Assembly (NCBI GenBank): GCA_021531775.1
Contig: JAFBIU010000012.1
Coordinates: 40,416 to 104,415, forward strand
Origin: Parabacteroides distasonis
GTDB taxonomy: Bacteria; Bacteroidota; Bacteroidia; Bacteroidales; Tannerellaceae
Direction: 5' to 3'
Length of the DNA stretch: 64,000 bases
The notes under the pieces were generated by a model. That model saw nothing but the letters and a program-made list of their open reading frames with translations, was not told the origin of the DNA and made no database searches. Shown one piece after another: positions 1-8,706 of this stretch. Within the stretch, counting starts at the first letter, position 1, and every line of letters begins with the position of its first letter. A program made the position numbers and the translations under genes.

Positions 1-266
1 AACTGCATCAGATAGGCAACTCCAAAGGCCAACAGAAAGAGTGGAACCTCACGCATAAACCGATGACCTGGAGCATTGAAAATCCAATACTTACTCCAAA
101 AGAAATTATTGATCAAAGAGGCTATATAACCCACGATGTTCGAGAGGCGATAATCACAACCGCACACCTCCATCATCAACCAAATCACCCCTGCAGCAAT
201 TACGGCATTAGAGGTGCCTACAATCATAAACCGAATGATTTGTACAGACTCTTTCATTTTTTTCAT
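1..266 (-). CDS. GtrA-like membrane protein (partial, cut by window edge)
   Basis: Reading the minus strand from an ATG at 266 gives 88 open codons beginning MKKMKESVQIIRFMIVGTSN and running off the window, so only the N-terminal part is visible. It has hydrophobic stretches at about residues 11-32 and 44-62, and a hydrophobic segment again at the cut end. The motif GYIASLINNFFWSKYWIF, an Asn-Phe with spaced aromatic residues and a Lys, is characteristic of GtrA/DPMS-type small four-helix membrane proteins. These are thought to help flip polyprenyl-linked sugars. It is divergent from the gene at 365. The family is recognised by motif; substrate is unknown. Confidence 0.75.
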   Translation of the reverse strand, partial: MKKMKESVQIIRFMIVGTSNAVIAAGVIWLMMEVCGCDYRLSNIVGYIASLINNFFWSKYWIFNAPGHRFMREVPLFLLAFGVAYLMQ

Positions 267-364
267 TTACTTACCAACAAATGTACAACATTCTCTCCCA
301 ACCAACAAAAAAATGAACTATCTTTATCGGCTGAAATAACATTAACAATTTAAAAGATTGTACC

Positions 365-1351
365 ATGATTAATCGTAGAACATTTCTCAAAAGTGCCTCC
401 TTACTGACAATAGGAGGAGCCGTCAGCCAACAGTTGTCGGCCTCGAACAGGGCGTCCGCTAACACATTCGAATACACAGCCGCTCCGCAAGCCAAGAAGC
501 AAATGGGTTTGCAAACCTACTCGTTAGGCAGTGATCTGCTCAAGGATCTGCCCAATGGATTGGCCCGGTTGGCCAAGATGGGTTATACCGAATTGGAACT
601 GTTCGGCTATAAAGAGGATACGGGTGAGTTCGGTACCTACTCGAAAGAGAACTCCATCTTCATCAAAGCCAAAGATTACAAGAAACTGGCTGAGGACAAC
701 GGGCTGAAGATTACCAGTTCACACTTGACACCCAATCTCCGGGAGTATATTCCGGCCAACGCTTCCAAGTTTGACGACTTCTGGAAAAAAGCGACCGACC
801 TGCATGCTGAAATTGGCGTGACCTGTATGGTTCAGCCGAGTCTGCCGAAGGTAGAGAACGAAGATGATGCCAAGAGAGTGTGCGACATCTTCAACCGTGC
901 TGGTGAAATTGCCAAAAAAGCGGGCATCAAGTGGGGATATCACAACCACAGCAACGAGTTCAAACGTGTACTGAAGGCGGGCGAACAACCTAATCCGAAA
1001 GCCAATCCATGGCAACCGCAAGGTACCTACATCGAAGAGCTCTTCCTCAAGAACACCGATCCGGACAAGGTGATGTTCGAATTGGATGTGTATTGGACTG
1101 TAATGGGTCAGCAGGATCCGATCGAATGGTTGGAGAATTATCCGGACCGTTTCAAATTGTTGCACATCAAAGACCGTTGGATTATCGGAGCATCGGGCAT
1201 GATGAACTTTGCCAATATCTTCAAAAAGGGATATGAGAACAAGATCATCGGTTATTATGTAGAATTGGAAGGTGACCGCAAGGGTCGTCCGCAGTTCTTA
1301 GGAGTCGAAGAGAGTGCCAAATATCTGCAAAGTGCCTCTTTCGTTAAATAA
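365..1351 (+). CDS. Sugar phosphate isomerase/epimerase-type TIM-barrel protein, Tat-type signal
   Basis: A 328-residue protein. The N-terminus carries a twin-arginine signal (NRRTFLK at residues 3-9) followed by a short hydrophobic stretch and small residues, so export in folded form is likely. The rest resembles the AP endonuclease 2-like TIM barrel (xylose isomerase-like fold): LGLQTYSL-type start, an HNHSNEF segment near residue 195, an ELDVYW segment near 240 and LLHIKDR near 265, positions where the family binds metal and substrate. Homologues act as sugar epimerases or isomerases; the substrate here is unknown. A TATCTTTA at 319-326 may be its -7 element. It stands alone, ending at a strong hairpin. 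Confidence 0.8.
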   Translation: MINRRTFLKSASLLTIGGAVSQQLSASNRASANTFEYTAAPQAKKQMGLQTYSLGSDLLKDLPNGLARLAKMGYTELELFGYKEDTGEFGTYSKENSIFIKAKDYKKLAEDNGLKITSSHLTPNLREYIPANASKFDDFWKKATDLHAEIGVTCMVQPSLPKVENEDDAKRVCDIFNRAGEIAKKAGIKWGYHNHSNEFKRVLKAGEQPNPKANPWQPQGTYIEELFLKNTDPDKVMFELDVYWTVMGQQDPIEWLENYPDRFKLLHIKDRWIIGASGMMNFANIFKKGYENKIIGYYVELEGDRKGRPQFLGVEESAKYLQSASFVK

Positions 1352-1365
1352 AGAACCATAAAACA

Positions 1366-1423
1366 GGGACGCATGGTGTTGAACAAGGAGTTTGTCCTCC
1401 CACTGTCCAACACCATACGTCCC
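1366..1423. terminator. Hairpin between convergent genes
   Basis: Arms GGGACGCATGGTGTTG (1366-1381) and CAACACCATACGTCCC (1408-1423) pair over 15 of 16 positions around a 26-nt loop. It lies between the convergent ends of the genes at 365-1351 and 1446-1991, so it could stop transcription from both sides. There is no strong U tract on either side, so it may act by structure alone. Confidence 0.6.
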
Positions 1424-1445
1424 TCATCTATGATCAGGCCACATG

Positions 1446-1991
1446 TTACAACAACATGCCGCCAGCTACTTCATCAGCAACAGCCTCGCTCTTGATAGCA
1501 GACAGAATAGCCAAACCAAAATTGAAAGCCAAACCGGGTCCACGGCCTGTGATCACCGGACCATCCGTTTCAGTAGCCTCCCCTGTGGCCTCTGCTCCAA
1601 TCAGCCGTTCCTCAAAGCCCGGATAACAGGTGGCACGACGTCCTTTCAGCAATCCCAAGCCGCCCAACACCAAGGGAGCTGCACAGATAGCCGCTACAAT
1701 ACGTCCGGCACGATACTGTTCCAACAGCTGTTCACGTAAAGGATCAAAATCATTCAAATTGGTGGCACCAGGCATTCCACCCGGCAGAATCAGGGCAGCC
1801 GCATCGGAATATTCGGCATCGCCATAGAGGGCATCTGCAACAACCTCAATACCATGAGTTCCCTTCACTGTACGACTGTCCGTGATAGAGATCATCTTTA
1901 CATCTACTCCGCCACGACGCAGAATATCGACGGTTGCCAAAGCCTCGATCTCTTCGAAGCCAGGCGCTAAAAACAAGAATGCTTTCTTCAT
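1446..1991 (-). CDS. DJ-1/PfpI (YajL-like) family protein
   Basis: A 181-residue protein with the DJ-1/PfpI fold. The acidic partner is in GFEEIEA (Glu13/Glu14), and the nucleophile elbow AAICAAP places the conserved cysteine at residue 103, followed by GRGPG near 149. Length and motifs match the YajL/DJ-1 subgroup, implicated in oxidative stress defence and in protein or glyoxal deglycation; the exact activity in this group is debated. It starts 12 bp after tonB stops, on the same strand, so it is probably the last gene of the pdxJ-exbB-exbD-tonB operon. Confidence 0.88.
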   Translation of the reverse strand: MKKAFLFLAPGFEEIEALATVDILRRGGVDVKMISITDSRTVKGTHGIEVVADALYGDAEYSDAAALILPGGMPGATNLNDFDPLREQLLEQYRAGRIVAAICAAPLVLGGLGLLKGRRATCYPGFEERLIGAEATGEATETDGPVITGRGPGLAFNFGLAILSAIKSEAVADEVAGGMLL

Positions 1992-2003
1992 GACTGATTC
2001 AAT

Positions 2004-2861
2004 TTATTTAAGTTTGTAACGATACGTAATAGTTCCGCTCTGGTTGTTCACCCCGGAAATCTCATTGAACTTGTTGCGTTTGGCAGCTTGAATGGCTTTT
2101 GTACGCATCGAAGCATCATCAATGGTCGTTCCTCGACCAATGTCGGCACGGATGACATTGCCTTTGGTATCCACCACAATGTCGATCACGATCTTCCCCT
2201 CCTCCTTTTCCGTATAGGAGGGTTCTGCCACCTTACCCGTGATGATGTGTCGATTGGCCAAACTAAACGTACCCATACCGCCAATACCCTCATTGGCTCC
2301 ATGATCGGAATTACCGAAAGGACTACCTTGATTGCCTGATCCACTGGTAGCATCGCCCTGGTTATTGCCTTCTGCCGAGCCGATACCGAAGGCACCTGCC
2401 ACCTTATTCTGGATAGCCTGCTCCTTCTTTCGCTGCTCTTCAGCCAAGCGTTTTTTCTCGGCCTGCTCTTTGCGGATCCGTTCCTTCTCAGCCTCTTCCT
2501 TCCGTTTCTTTTCTTCGGCCTCTTTCTTCTTCTTATCCTCCTCCTTCTTCTGTTTTTCCTCGTCAATAGAGACACTCTCTTCGATGTTCTGGGTGATCAT
2601 CTCCTCTTTGGGTGTCTCCGGTTGCGTTTCAGGAGGTGGAGGGGGTGTGGTCTCCTGCGGGAGTTCCTGTCCCGTATATTTCGGTTCGAACAGACCCGCC
2701 GCAGCATCCACGTTACCGAAGTTGACCAATACGCCACCCTCCTCTTCGGGCATGCGTGTGCGTAACACACAGCTCCAAAGCAACAGGAGGATCAACGCAT
2801 GGAAAGCCAACGTCCCGATCAGACCTGTGAGATCATCTTTGTTCCACTTTCCCATGGTCAT
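2004..2861 (-). CDS. tonB: TonB-family energy transducer
   Basis: A 285-residue protein with the layout of TonB/TolA: a short cytoplasmic N-terminus, one membrane anchor (about residues 13-33), a Pro-rich stretch (about 68-85), a long Lys/Glu-rich charged region likely to span the periplasm (about 95-150), a Gly/Asn/Ser-rich linker and a C-terminal TonB-like domain (about 205-285, with GKIVIDIVVDTKGNVI). It would carry proton-motive energy from the ExbB-ExbD motor to outer-membrane receptors or envelope structures. Its start overlaps the exbD stop by 4 bp (ATGA), so translation is probably coupled. TolA-like function is an alternative. Confidence 0.85.
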   Translation of the reverse strand: MTMGKWNKDDLTGLIGTLAFHALILLLLWSCVLRTRMPEEEGGVLVNFGNVDAAAGLFEPKYTGQELPQETTPPPPPETQPETPKEEMITQNIEESVSIDEEKQKKEEDKKKKEAEEKKRKEEAEKERIRKEQAEKKRLAEEQRKKEQAIQNKVAGAFGIGSAEGNNQGDATSGSGNQGSPFGNSDHGANEGIGGMGTFSLANRHIITGKVAEPSYTEKEEGKIVIDIVVDTKGNVIRADIGRGTTIDDASMRTKAIQAAKRNKFNEISGVNNQSGTITYRYKLK

Positions 2862-3271
2862 TTCCTTTTCGGACTGGTTGCCAACACCATCTTGAACTTG
2901 TTCTCATTGGCAATGTTCAAGATTCTTACAATCTCCTTGTAAGGAACGGTCTCATCGGCATAGAGTGCCACGAACATTTCCGGCTCCTTGGCAGCACATT
3001 CCTGCAAGAAGGGCGTGATCTCGTCGAAAGTCACCTGCCGTTCCCGATCCTTGCTAAAAGCGACATAGTAGTTCAGATTGGCATCAATCGTGACACGCGT
3101 CAAGGGTTTCGCCGCTGTCTGCTTTTGTGCTTGCGGCAATGTCACCTTGATGGCATTCGGAATCACCACCGTTGAAGTCACCATAAAGAAGATCAACAAC
3201 AGGAAGATCACGTCCGTCATAGATGCCATGCTGAAGGACTCGTTCACCTTCGTTCTTCTTTTCAATGCCAT
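2858..3271 (-). CDS. exbD: ExbD/TolR-family biopolymer transporter
   Basis: A 137-residue protein with one N-terminal membrane helix (MTDVIFLLLIFFMVTS, about residues 18-33). The aspartate in MTDVIF sits at the position of the essential proton-carrying Asp of ExbD/TolR. The remainder is a periplasmic alpha/beta domain ending in Lys/Arg. It works with the ExbB-like protein encoded 7 bp upstream and the TonB-like protein overlapping downstream. ExbD and TolR cannot be separated by sequence alone, but the neighbouring transducer has a TonB-type C-terminus. Confidence 0.88.
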   Translation of the reverse strand: MALKRRTKVNESFSMASMTDVIFLLLIFFMVTSTVVIPNAIKVTLPQAQKQTAAKPLTRVTIDANLNYYVAFSKDRERQVTFDEITPFLQECAAKEPEMFVALYADETVPYKEIVRILNIANENKFKMVLATSPKRK

Positions 3272-3278
3272 AATACCA

Positions 3279-3989
3279 TCAGTTTGCAGGTTCGTTCAAC
3301 AGGTCCATAAACTCCATGGTGCGAGCTTCCATCTTATTCACCACGTTGTCCACCTGCGACACTAAATAATTGTAAGCAAACAGGGCAATGATACCGACTA
3401 CCAGACCACCGACCGTTGTCACCAAAGCTTCATAGATACCACTCGACAGCAACGTCACATCGACATTGGTACCCGCATTGGCCATATCAAAGAAGGCACG
3501 GACCATACCCGTTACCGTTCCCAAGAATCCCAACATCGGAGCACCTGCAGCGGTTGTCGCAATCAGGGGGAATCCCTTTTCCAGCTTAGCCACTTCCAAG
3601 TTACCCACATTCTCGATGGCTACCAACACATCATTCATCGGACGGCCCAGACGTGTGATACCCTTTTCGATCATACGTGCAGAAGGGGTATGCGTCTGCC
3701 GGCAGAGATTGAGTGCAGAATCCACCTTACCATCGTGGATATAATCTTTGATTCGATTCATAAAGGACTCGTCTTCCTTCCCAGCACGACGAATCACCAT
3801 CAATCGCTGAATAAAGATGTAAATGGCCATCAACGACAACAACAATAACACAACCATAATCCAACCACCTTTGAATGCGAGGTCGATTACATTAATCTCA
3901 GTCTCCGTCGGCGTGGCGACTGCTGTCAAATCAGGCATCTGTTCGGCCACTTGGGCGCCTACTGATTGTAAAGAAAGTAAATTCATCAT
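3279..3989 (-). CDS. exbB: ExbB/TolQ/MotA-family proton channel protein
   Basis: A 236-residue membrane protein with three predicted helices: about residues 40-62 (GGWIMVVLLLLSLMAIYIF), 148-172 (small-residue-rich, PMLGFLGTVTGMVRAF, the conserved GxxGTVxGM signature) and 190-210. This is the pentameric stator of the ExbB-ExbD motor in the inner membrane. It starts 32 bp after pdxJ ends and is followed 7 bp later by exbD. Two in-frame ATGs (3989 and 3986) are equally possible starts. Confidence 0.88.
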   Translation of the reverse strand: MMNLLSLQSVGAQVAEQMPDLTAVATPTETEINVIDLAFKGGWIMVVLLLLSLMAIYIFIQRLMVIRRAGKEDESFMNRIKDYIHDGKVDSALNLCRQTHTPSARMIEKGITRLGRPMNDVLVAIENVGNLEVAKLEKGFPLIATTAAGAPMLGFLGTVTGMVRAFFDMANAGTNVDVTLLSSGIYEALVTTVGGLVVGIIALFAYNYLVSQVDNVVNKMEARTMEFMDLLNEPAN

Positions 3990-4021
3990 GTATATAATAT
4001 AATGTATAGTTTAGTCTAAAA

Positions 4022-4738
4022 TCAAGAATTCAAAGCATTGCGATAGGCCTCAATCGTCTCCTTCAGTCCCATATAGAGAGCATCACAAATCAAGGCATGA
4101 CCGATGGACACTTCATCCAACCAAGGAATACATTGATGGAAATAGGCCAAATTAACCAGACTCAAATCATGGCCGGCATTCACACCAATGCCCAGACTCT
4201 TGGCATGGCGGGCTGCTTCCACAAACGGAGCGACAGCCGCTTCCCGATTGGCCAGATAGCCCGAAGCATAGGGTTCGGTATAGAGTTCTACCCGATCGGC
4301 ACCCGTCTTGGCTGCCCATTCGATATTGGCCAGATCCGTACCTACAAAAATGGAGGTACGAATGCCATGAGACGTAAATGTATCCACCCACTCACTCAAC
4401 TGTGCAAAATTAGCCTTTACATCCCAACCGGCATTGGAGGTAACCGCATCCGGTGCATCGGGCACCAATGTAACTTGAGTCGGTTTCACCTTTAAAACCA
4501 GATCCACAAACTTGTCAATCGGATTTCCCTCGATGTTGAATTCCGTCTTAACCAATGGTTTAAGGGCATATACATCGCTATAGCGAATATGACGCTCATC
4601 CGGACGCGGATGGACGGTGATACCTTGTGCACCAAACAATTCAGCATCTTGTGCCACTTTGAGCACATCGGGAACATTGCCACCCCGAGCATTGCGGATG
4701 GTGGCAACCTTGTTAATGTTTACACTTAAATTCGTCAT
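4022..4738 (-). CDS. pdxJ: Pyridoxine 5'-phosphate synthase
   Basis: A 238-residue TIM-barrel enzyme that condenses 3-amino-2-oxopropyl phosphate with 1-deoxyxylulose 5-phosphate, the last ring-forming step of DXP-dependent vitamin B6 synthesis. Family motifs are clear: [13 protein letters not shown] at the start, [12 protein letters not shown] (residues 40-51, catalytic His43), EFNIEGNP near 70, VTLVPD near 95 and [10 protein letters not shown] near 190. Full length. It is the promoter-proximal gene of the run that continues into exbB-exbD-tonB, and is divergent from nadK. Confidence 0.95.
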   Translation of the reverse strand: MTNLSVNINKVATIRNARGGNVPDVLKVAQDAELFGAQGITVHPRPDERHIRYSDVYALKPLVKTEFNIEGNPIDKFVDLVLKVKPTQVTLVPDAPDAVTSNAGWDVKANFAQLSEWVDTFTSHGIRTSIFVGTDLANIEWAAKTGADRVELYTEPYASGYLANREAAVAPFVEAARHAKSLGIGVNAGHDLSLVNLAYFHQCIPWLDEVSIGHALICDALYMGLKETIEAYRNALNS

Positions 4739-4744
4739 TGTATA

Positions 4745-4773
4745 TTGTTATATCTTTTCTTTCACTACTTTTG
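4745..4773 (+). promoter_or_regulatory. Probable promoter for nadK operon
   Basis: A TTG (4745-4747) and TACTTTTG (4766-4773) are separated by 18 bp, fitting the Bacteroidetes -33/-7 pattern. It would leave a leader of about 90 nt before nadK at 4871. It overlaps the leader region of the divergent pdxJ. Confidence 0.5.
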
Positions 4774-4799
4774 CACATTACTTTGTATCAAAGTACCGG

Positions 4800-4807
4800 C
4801 AAAATTA
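4800..4807 (-). promoter_or_regulatory. Probable -7 element for pdxJ operon
   Basis: The minus strand reads TAATTTTG, a full match to the Bacteroidetes -7 consensus TAnnTTTG, about 62 bp upstream of the pdxJ ATG. No clear TTTG box is visible at the expected -33 position. Confidence 0.5.
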
Positions 4808-4870
4808 GCAGTATTTGGGGAAATACATAGAGAAATGTTGGTAAATTATTATATGAATCTGTAAAGGCTT

Positions 4871-5758
4871 ATGAGAATTGGCATCTTCGGCAGCGAATAC
4901 CAGGTGGAGAAACAGACCTTGATTCGTCGTCTTTTCGAAAAACTGCAAGAGATTGAAGCAGTCATCTATGTGGAACGGAAATTCTACCATTTCCTGTCCA
5001 AGGAGTTCGGTTACGAACCGACGATTCAAGGTATCTTGCCTAAGCAGGATTTTCCATTGGATCTGGTGTTGAGTATCGGAGGCGACGGTACGTTTCTCCG
5101 CACAGCCGTTTGGGTCAACCGTCAGCACATACCGATTCTCGGTATCAACACCGGCAGGTTGGGTTTTCTGGCTGATGTGAGCAATGTAGAGTTGGAGAAT
5201 GTGCTGGACGAGATCTTCCGCCATTATTACCGGGTAGAAGAGCGGACTTTGCTGCAAGTGCGAAGTGAACAGTTTGCATTGCAGGGACATCCCTATGCCC
5301 TCAATGAGGTGGCTCTCCTGAAGCGGGATACCTCCTCGATGATTACCATCCACACCTATTTGGACGATGAATACCTGACCTCCTATCAAGCAGATGGACT
5401 GGTGATTGCGACTCCAACAGGATCGACAGCCTACTCCATGAGTGTCAATGGGCCCATCATCATGCCGCAAAACCGAAGCATCGTCTTGAGTCCTGTGGCA
5501 CCCCATTCGCTCAACGTCCGACCGTTGGTTATTCCCGACGACATTCGTATCTCGTTGACGGTCGAGAGCCGGAGCCGTTCGTTCCTGGTAGCGTTGGACG
5601 GACGTTCCGAGATCTGCCCTTCGGGCATCCAGCTGCAGATTGAACAAGCCGATTACACCATCCAGGTGGTGAAACGTTACAACCATACATTCTATCAGAC
5701 GCTCCGCGAGAAACTAATGTGGGGTACTGACAAACGCATTTTGCATATAAATTCCTAA
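4871..5758 (+). CDS. nadK: NAD kinase
   Basis: A 295-residue ATP-NAD kinase, which phosphorylates NAD+ to NADP+ in the cytoplasm. The GGDG motif (residues 70-73, in SIGGDGTFLR) binds the nucleotide phosphates. ALNEVALLKR near 145 carries the conserved Asn-Glu pair, and DGLVIATPTGSTAYSMS near 180 is the second signature. Length is typical. It leads a tight run with aguA (13-bp gap), aguB, pabB and pabC, although these serve different pathways. Confidence 0.95.
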   Translation: MRIGIFGSEYQVEKQTLIRRLFEKLQEIEAVIYVERKFYHFLSKEFGYEPTIQGILPKQDFPLDLVLSIGGDGTFLRTAVWVNRQHIPILGINTGRLGFLADVSNVELENVLDEIFRHYYRVEERTLLQVRSEQFALQGHPYALNEVALLKRDTSSMITIHTYLDDEYLTSYQADGLVIATPTGSTAYSMSVNGPIIMPQNRSIVLSPVAPHSLNVRPLVIPDDIRISLTVESRSRSFLVALDGRSEICPSGIQLQIEQADYTIQVVKRYNHTFYQTLREKLMWGTDKRILHINS

Positions 5759-5771
5759 AAATCCATTATAC

Positions 5772-6815
5772 ATGAGTAGTATCATCAACAACGATAGGCC
5801 GGTGGGACTGCCGGCAGAGTGGTATCCGCAAAGTGCCATCCAGCTGACTTGGCCACACGAAGAGACCGACTGGGCACCCATGCTGGAAGAGGTGACAGCC
5901 TGTTTCGTGGCCATCGCACGCGAAGTGGTCAAGCATGAAAAGTTGATCATTGTCTGTCCCGATGAGCAAGCAGTAAGGGAGCAATTAGGCGACATCGACT
6001 ACAGTCAAATCCGCTTCTGTGAAATGGAGACCAATGACACCTGGGCTCGTGACCATGGCGGAATAACCGTTTTCGATGAAACCGGTATTTCTTTGTACGA
6101 CTTCGTCTTCAACGGATGGGGCATGAAGTTTGCTGCCAACTGGGACAATCTCATTACCCGTCGTCTCTATCAGGCTCATATCTTTGCGGAAGAGGTCAAT
6201 CTGGTCAATATGCAACCCTTCGTTCTGGAAGGAGGAAGCATCGAATCAGATGGCGAAGGAACCCTAATGACTACGGCAGAATGTCTGTTGTCTGTCAATC
6301 GCAACGAATATTTGCATCGCGAAGAGATCGAAAACTATCTGAAGAGCATGTTTGGCTTGAAACGGGTACTATGGATCGAAAATGGTTATTTGGCAGGTGA
6401 CGATACAGACAGCCATGTCGATACGCTGGCTCGCTTCTGTTCGCCCGACACGATTGCCTATGTACAATGTACGGATGAAACAGACGAACATTTCAGTGAG
6501 TTACAGGCCATGGAGGAGGAACTGAAAGCCTTCACCCGACTGAATGGAAGCCCCTACCGACTGATCCCATTGCCGATGGCTGACGAAGTGATCTGGGAGG
6601 GTGAACGCCTGCCAGCCACTTATGCCAATTTCCTCATCTTGAATGGAGCCGTTTTGGTGCCCTTCTATGGAACAGACAAAGATGCCATTGCACGTCAACA
6701 ATTACAAAGTGCCTTCCCGGATCGGGAGATAGTCGGCATTCCTTGTCTGCCTTTGATTAAACAACATGGATCCTTGCATTGTGTCACGATGCAGTATCCA
6801 GCAGGAACTCTCTAA
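5772..6815 (+). CDS. aguA: Agmatine deiminase
   Basis: A 347-residue member of the Porphyromonas-type peptidyl-arginine deiminase/agmatine deiminase family. It converts agmatine to N-carbamoylputrescine and ammonia. Visible features are the WPHEETDW start, NDTWARDHGG near residue 85, VLEGGSIESDG near 150, DDTDSHVDTLARF near 210, and the nucleophilic cysteine in HGSLHC near residue 337. There is no signal peptide, which fits agmatine deiminase rather than the secreted P. gingivalis PPAD. aguB follows 20 bp downstream, giving a complete agmatine-to-putrescine route. Confidence 0.93.
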   Translation: MSSIINNDRPVGLPAEWYPQSAIQLTWPHEETDWAPMLEEVTACFVAIAREVVKHEKLIIVCPDEQAVREQLGDIDYSQIRFCEMETNDTWARDHGGITVFDETGISLYDFVFNGWGMKFAANWDNLITRRLYQAHIFAEEVNLVNMQPFVLEGGSIESDGEGTLMTTAECLLSVNRNEYLHREEIENYLKSMFGLKRVLWIENGYLAGDDTDSHVDTLARFCSPDTIAYVQCTDETDEHFSELQAMEEELKAFTRLNGSPYRLIPLPMADEVIWEGERLPATYANFLILNGAVLVPFYGTDKDAIARQQLQSAFPDREIVGIPCLPLIKQHGSLHCVTMQYPAGTL

Positions 6816-6835
6816 TTTAAAACAGGAACATCATC

Positions 6836-7720
6836 ATGAGAATCGGATTAATCCAACAAAGCAATACGGCTGATCAGGCGGCCAATCTTCAGAAATTGGA
6901 ACAAAACATTCGGAAGGCTGCCGCACAAGGAGCCGAACTGATTGTCTTGCAGGAACTGCACAACGGACTCTATTTCTGCCAGACAGAAGACACGGCTATT
7001 TTCGCGCAAGCCGAACCCATTCCAGGTCCCTCCACGACCCGCTTCGGTGCCTTAGCACAGGAGTTGGGGGTGGTCATCGTACTCTCCCTCTTCGAACGTC
7101 GGGCCCCGGGACTCTATCACAACACAGCCGTCGTGATGGATAAAGATGGCCGTATCGCAGGCAAGTATCGGAAAATGCACATTCCGGACGATCCGGCCTA
7201 TTACGAGAAATTCTATTTCACACCCGGCGATTTAGGGTTCGAACCGATCAATACCTCCATCGGACGATTGGGTGTCCTCGTCTGTTGGGACCAATGGTAC
7301 CCCGAAGCAGCCCGTTTGATGGCAATGCGTGGTGCCGAGTTGCTGATCTATCCGACTGCCATTGGTTGGGAGAGTTCGGATACACCCGAGGAACAACAAC
7401 GGCAGTTAGGTGCCTGGATCACGGTTCAAAGAGGACATGCTGTTGCCAACGGACTGCCTGTCGTAACAGTCAATCGTACCGGCCACGAACCCGATCCCTC
7501 CGGACGTACCAACGGGATCCAATTCTGGGGGAATAGTTTCGTAGCAGGTCCGCAAGGTGAGTTGCTGGCACAACTGCCCAATCAGGAAGAGGCTGTACAG
7601 GTGGTGGAAATCGATCGGGAGCGTACGGAACATGTACGTTGCTGGTGGCCATTCTTCCGTGATCGTCGGATCGATGCTTTTGACGGATTGACCCATCGTT
7701 TCTTGGATGACATCAAATGA
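6836..7720 (+). CDS. aguB: N-carbamoylputrescine amidase
   Basis: A 294-residue carbon-nitrogen hydrolase (nitrilase superfamily) that hydrolyses N-carbamoylputrescine to putrescine, CO2 and ammonia. The catalytic triad can be read as Glu40 (VLQEL), Lys113 (YRKMHIPDD) and Cys150 (GVLVCWDQWYPE), and the surrounding sequences match the plant and bacterial AguB subgroup. It immediately follows agmatine deiminase, which supports the assignment. Its stop overlaps the pabB start by 4 bp. Confidence 0.93.
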   Translation: MRIGLIQQSNTADQAANLQKLEQNIRKAAAQGAELIVLQELHNGLYFCQTEDTAIFAQAEPIPGPSTTRFGALAQELGVVIVLSLFERRAPGLYHNTAVVMDKDGRIAGKYRKMHIPDDPAYYEKFYFTPGDLGFEPINTSIGRLGVLVCWDQWYPEAARLMAMRGAELLIYPTAIGWESSDTPEEQQRQLGAWITVQRGHAVANGLPVVTVNRTGHEPDPSGRTNGIQFWGNSFVAGPQGELLAQLPNQEEAVQVVEIDRERTEHVRCWWPFFRDRRIDAFDGLTHRFLDDIK

Positions 7721-8706
7721 TACAGTTCTGTAGCCGTCAAGAAGCGATCCGTCGGATGAATCAGTGGGGAGGCGAGTCGTCTCCCTTTCTCTTTCTCATT
7801 GATTATGCCCAGGAAACATGTCTGGTAGAACGGTTAGAAGAAATTGACCCACAGGAGATTCAATTCAACTTGAATGGATCCACCAATCAGCCGGAAGGTC
7901 GGACACAACCCCTCAGACGGCCCTTTTCTTGGCACGTCCATCCCCTCAAAGAGAGCCAATACCGGCAATCTTTCCAACAGGTGGTCGATGCCATTCATGC
8001 CGGCAACTCCTATCTGGTGAACCTGACAGCACCAACACCCGTTGAGACAGACTTGACCCTCTTGGAGATCTTCCAACGGTCTGAAGCGCGCTATAAACTA
8101 TGGGTGAAGAATCATTTTGTCGTTTTTTCGCCGGAGATTTTTGTACGGATATGCGAAGGGCAACTATCCTCATACCCCATGAAAGGAACCATTGATGCAC
8201 GCATCCCGCAAGCGGAACAGATCATCCTGCAAGATGAAAAAGAGGCAGCCGAACATGCCACCATTGTCGATTTGATCCGGAACGACCTCAGCCAGATAGC
8301 TACCCACGTGCATGTAGCCCGTTATCGCTACATAGACCGGCTGGAAACACATCACGGGCCACTGTTGCAAGTGAGTTCGGAGGTGACGGGCACACTTCCG
8401 GCCAGCTGGCAAAGTTGTGTTGGCGATCTGTTGTTTACCCTACTGCCTGCCGGTTCCATCACGGGAGCACCCAAGCCGAAGACACTGGAAATCATTGCAA
8501 AGGCCGAAGGTTATGAAAGGGGATTCTATACCGGTGTGATGGGGATTTATGACGGGAAGCAACTGGACAGTGCCGTGATGATCCGTTTTATGGAACAACA
8601 AGGAGAACGTATGCTCTTCAAAAGTGGTGGAGGCATTACAGCCAAGAGTGACTGTCACAAAGAGTACGAAGAATTAATACAAAAGATATATGTGCCTATT
8701 TATTGA
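7717..8706 (+). CDS. pabB: Aminodeoxychorismate synthase component I
   Basis: A 329-residue chorismate-binding enzyme. It aminates chorismate to 4-amino-4-deoxychorismate for folate synthesis. YPMKGT (Lys156) corresponds to the PIKGT motif whose lysine forms the covalent intermediate in PabB-type enzymes, and FSPEIF, LIRNDL and GSITGAPKPKT (about 247-257) are family signatures. It is shorter than E. coli PabB because the N-terminal region is reduced, as is common in Bacteroidetes. The 4-bp overlap with aguB and the 17-bp overlap with the next gene suggest coupled translation. Confidence 0.9.
   Translation: MIQFCSRQEAIRRMNQWGGESSPFLFLIDYAQETCLVERLEEIDPQEIQFNLNGSTNQPEGRTQPLRRPFSWHVHPLKESQYRQSFQQVVDAIHAGNSYLVNLTAPTPVETDLTLLEIFQRSEARYKLWVKNHFVVFSPEIFVRICEGQLSSYPMKGTIDARIPQAEQIILQDEKEAAEHATIVDLIRNDLSQIATHVHVARYRYIDRLETHHGPLLQVSSEVTGTLPASWQSCVGDLLFTLLPAGSITGAPKPKTLEIIAKAEGYERGFYTGVMGIYDGKQLDSAVMIRFMEQQGERMLFKSGGGITAKSDCHKEYEELIQKIYVPIY

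Noticed and set aside
63..353. Plus-strand ORF at the window start
   Set aside because: It is antisense to a convincing GtrA-like coding frame on the minus strand.
4805..5686. Long minus-strand ORF opposite nadK
   Set aside because: Shadow of nadK; low-complexity composition and no motifs.
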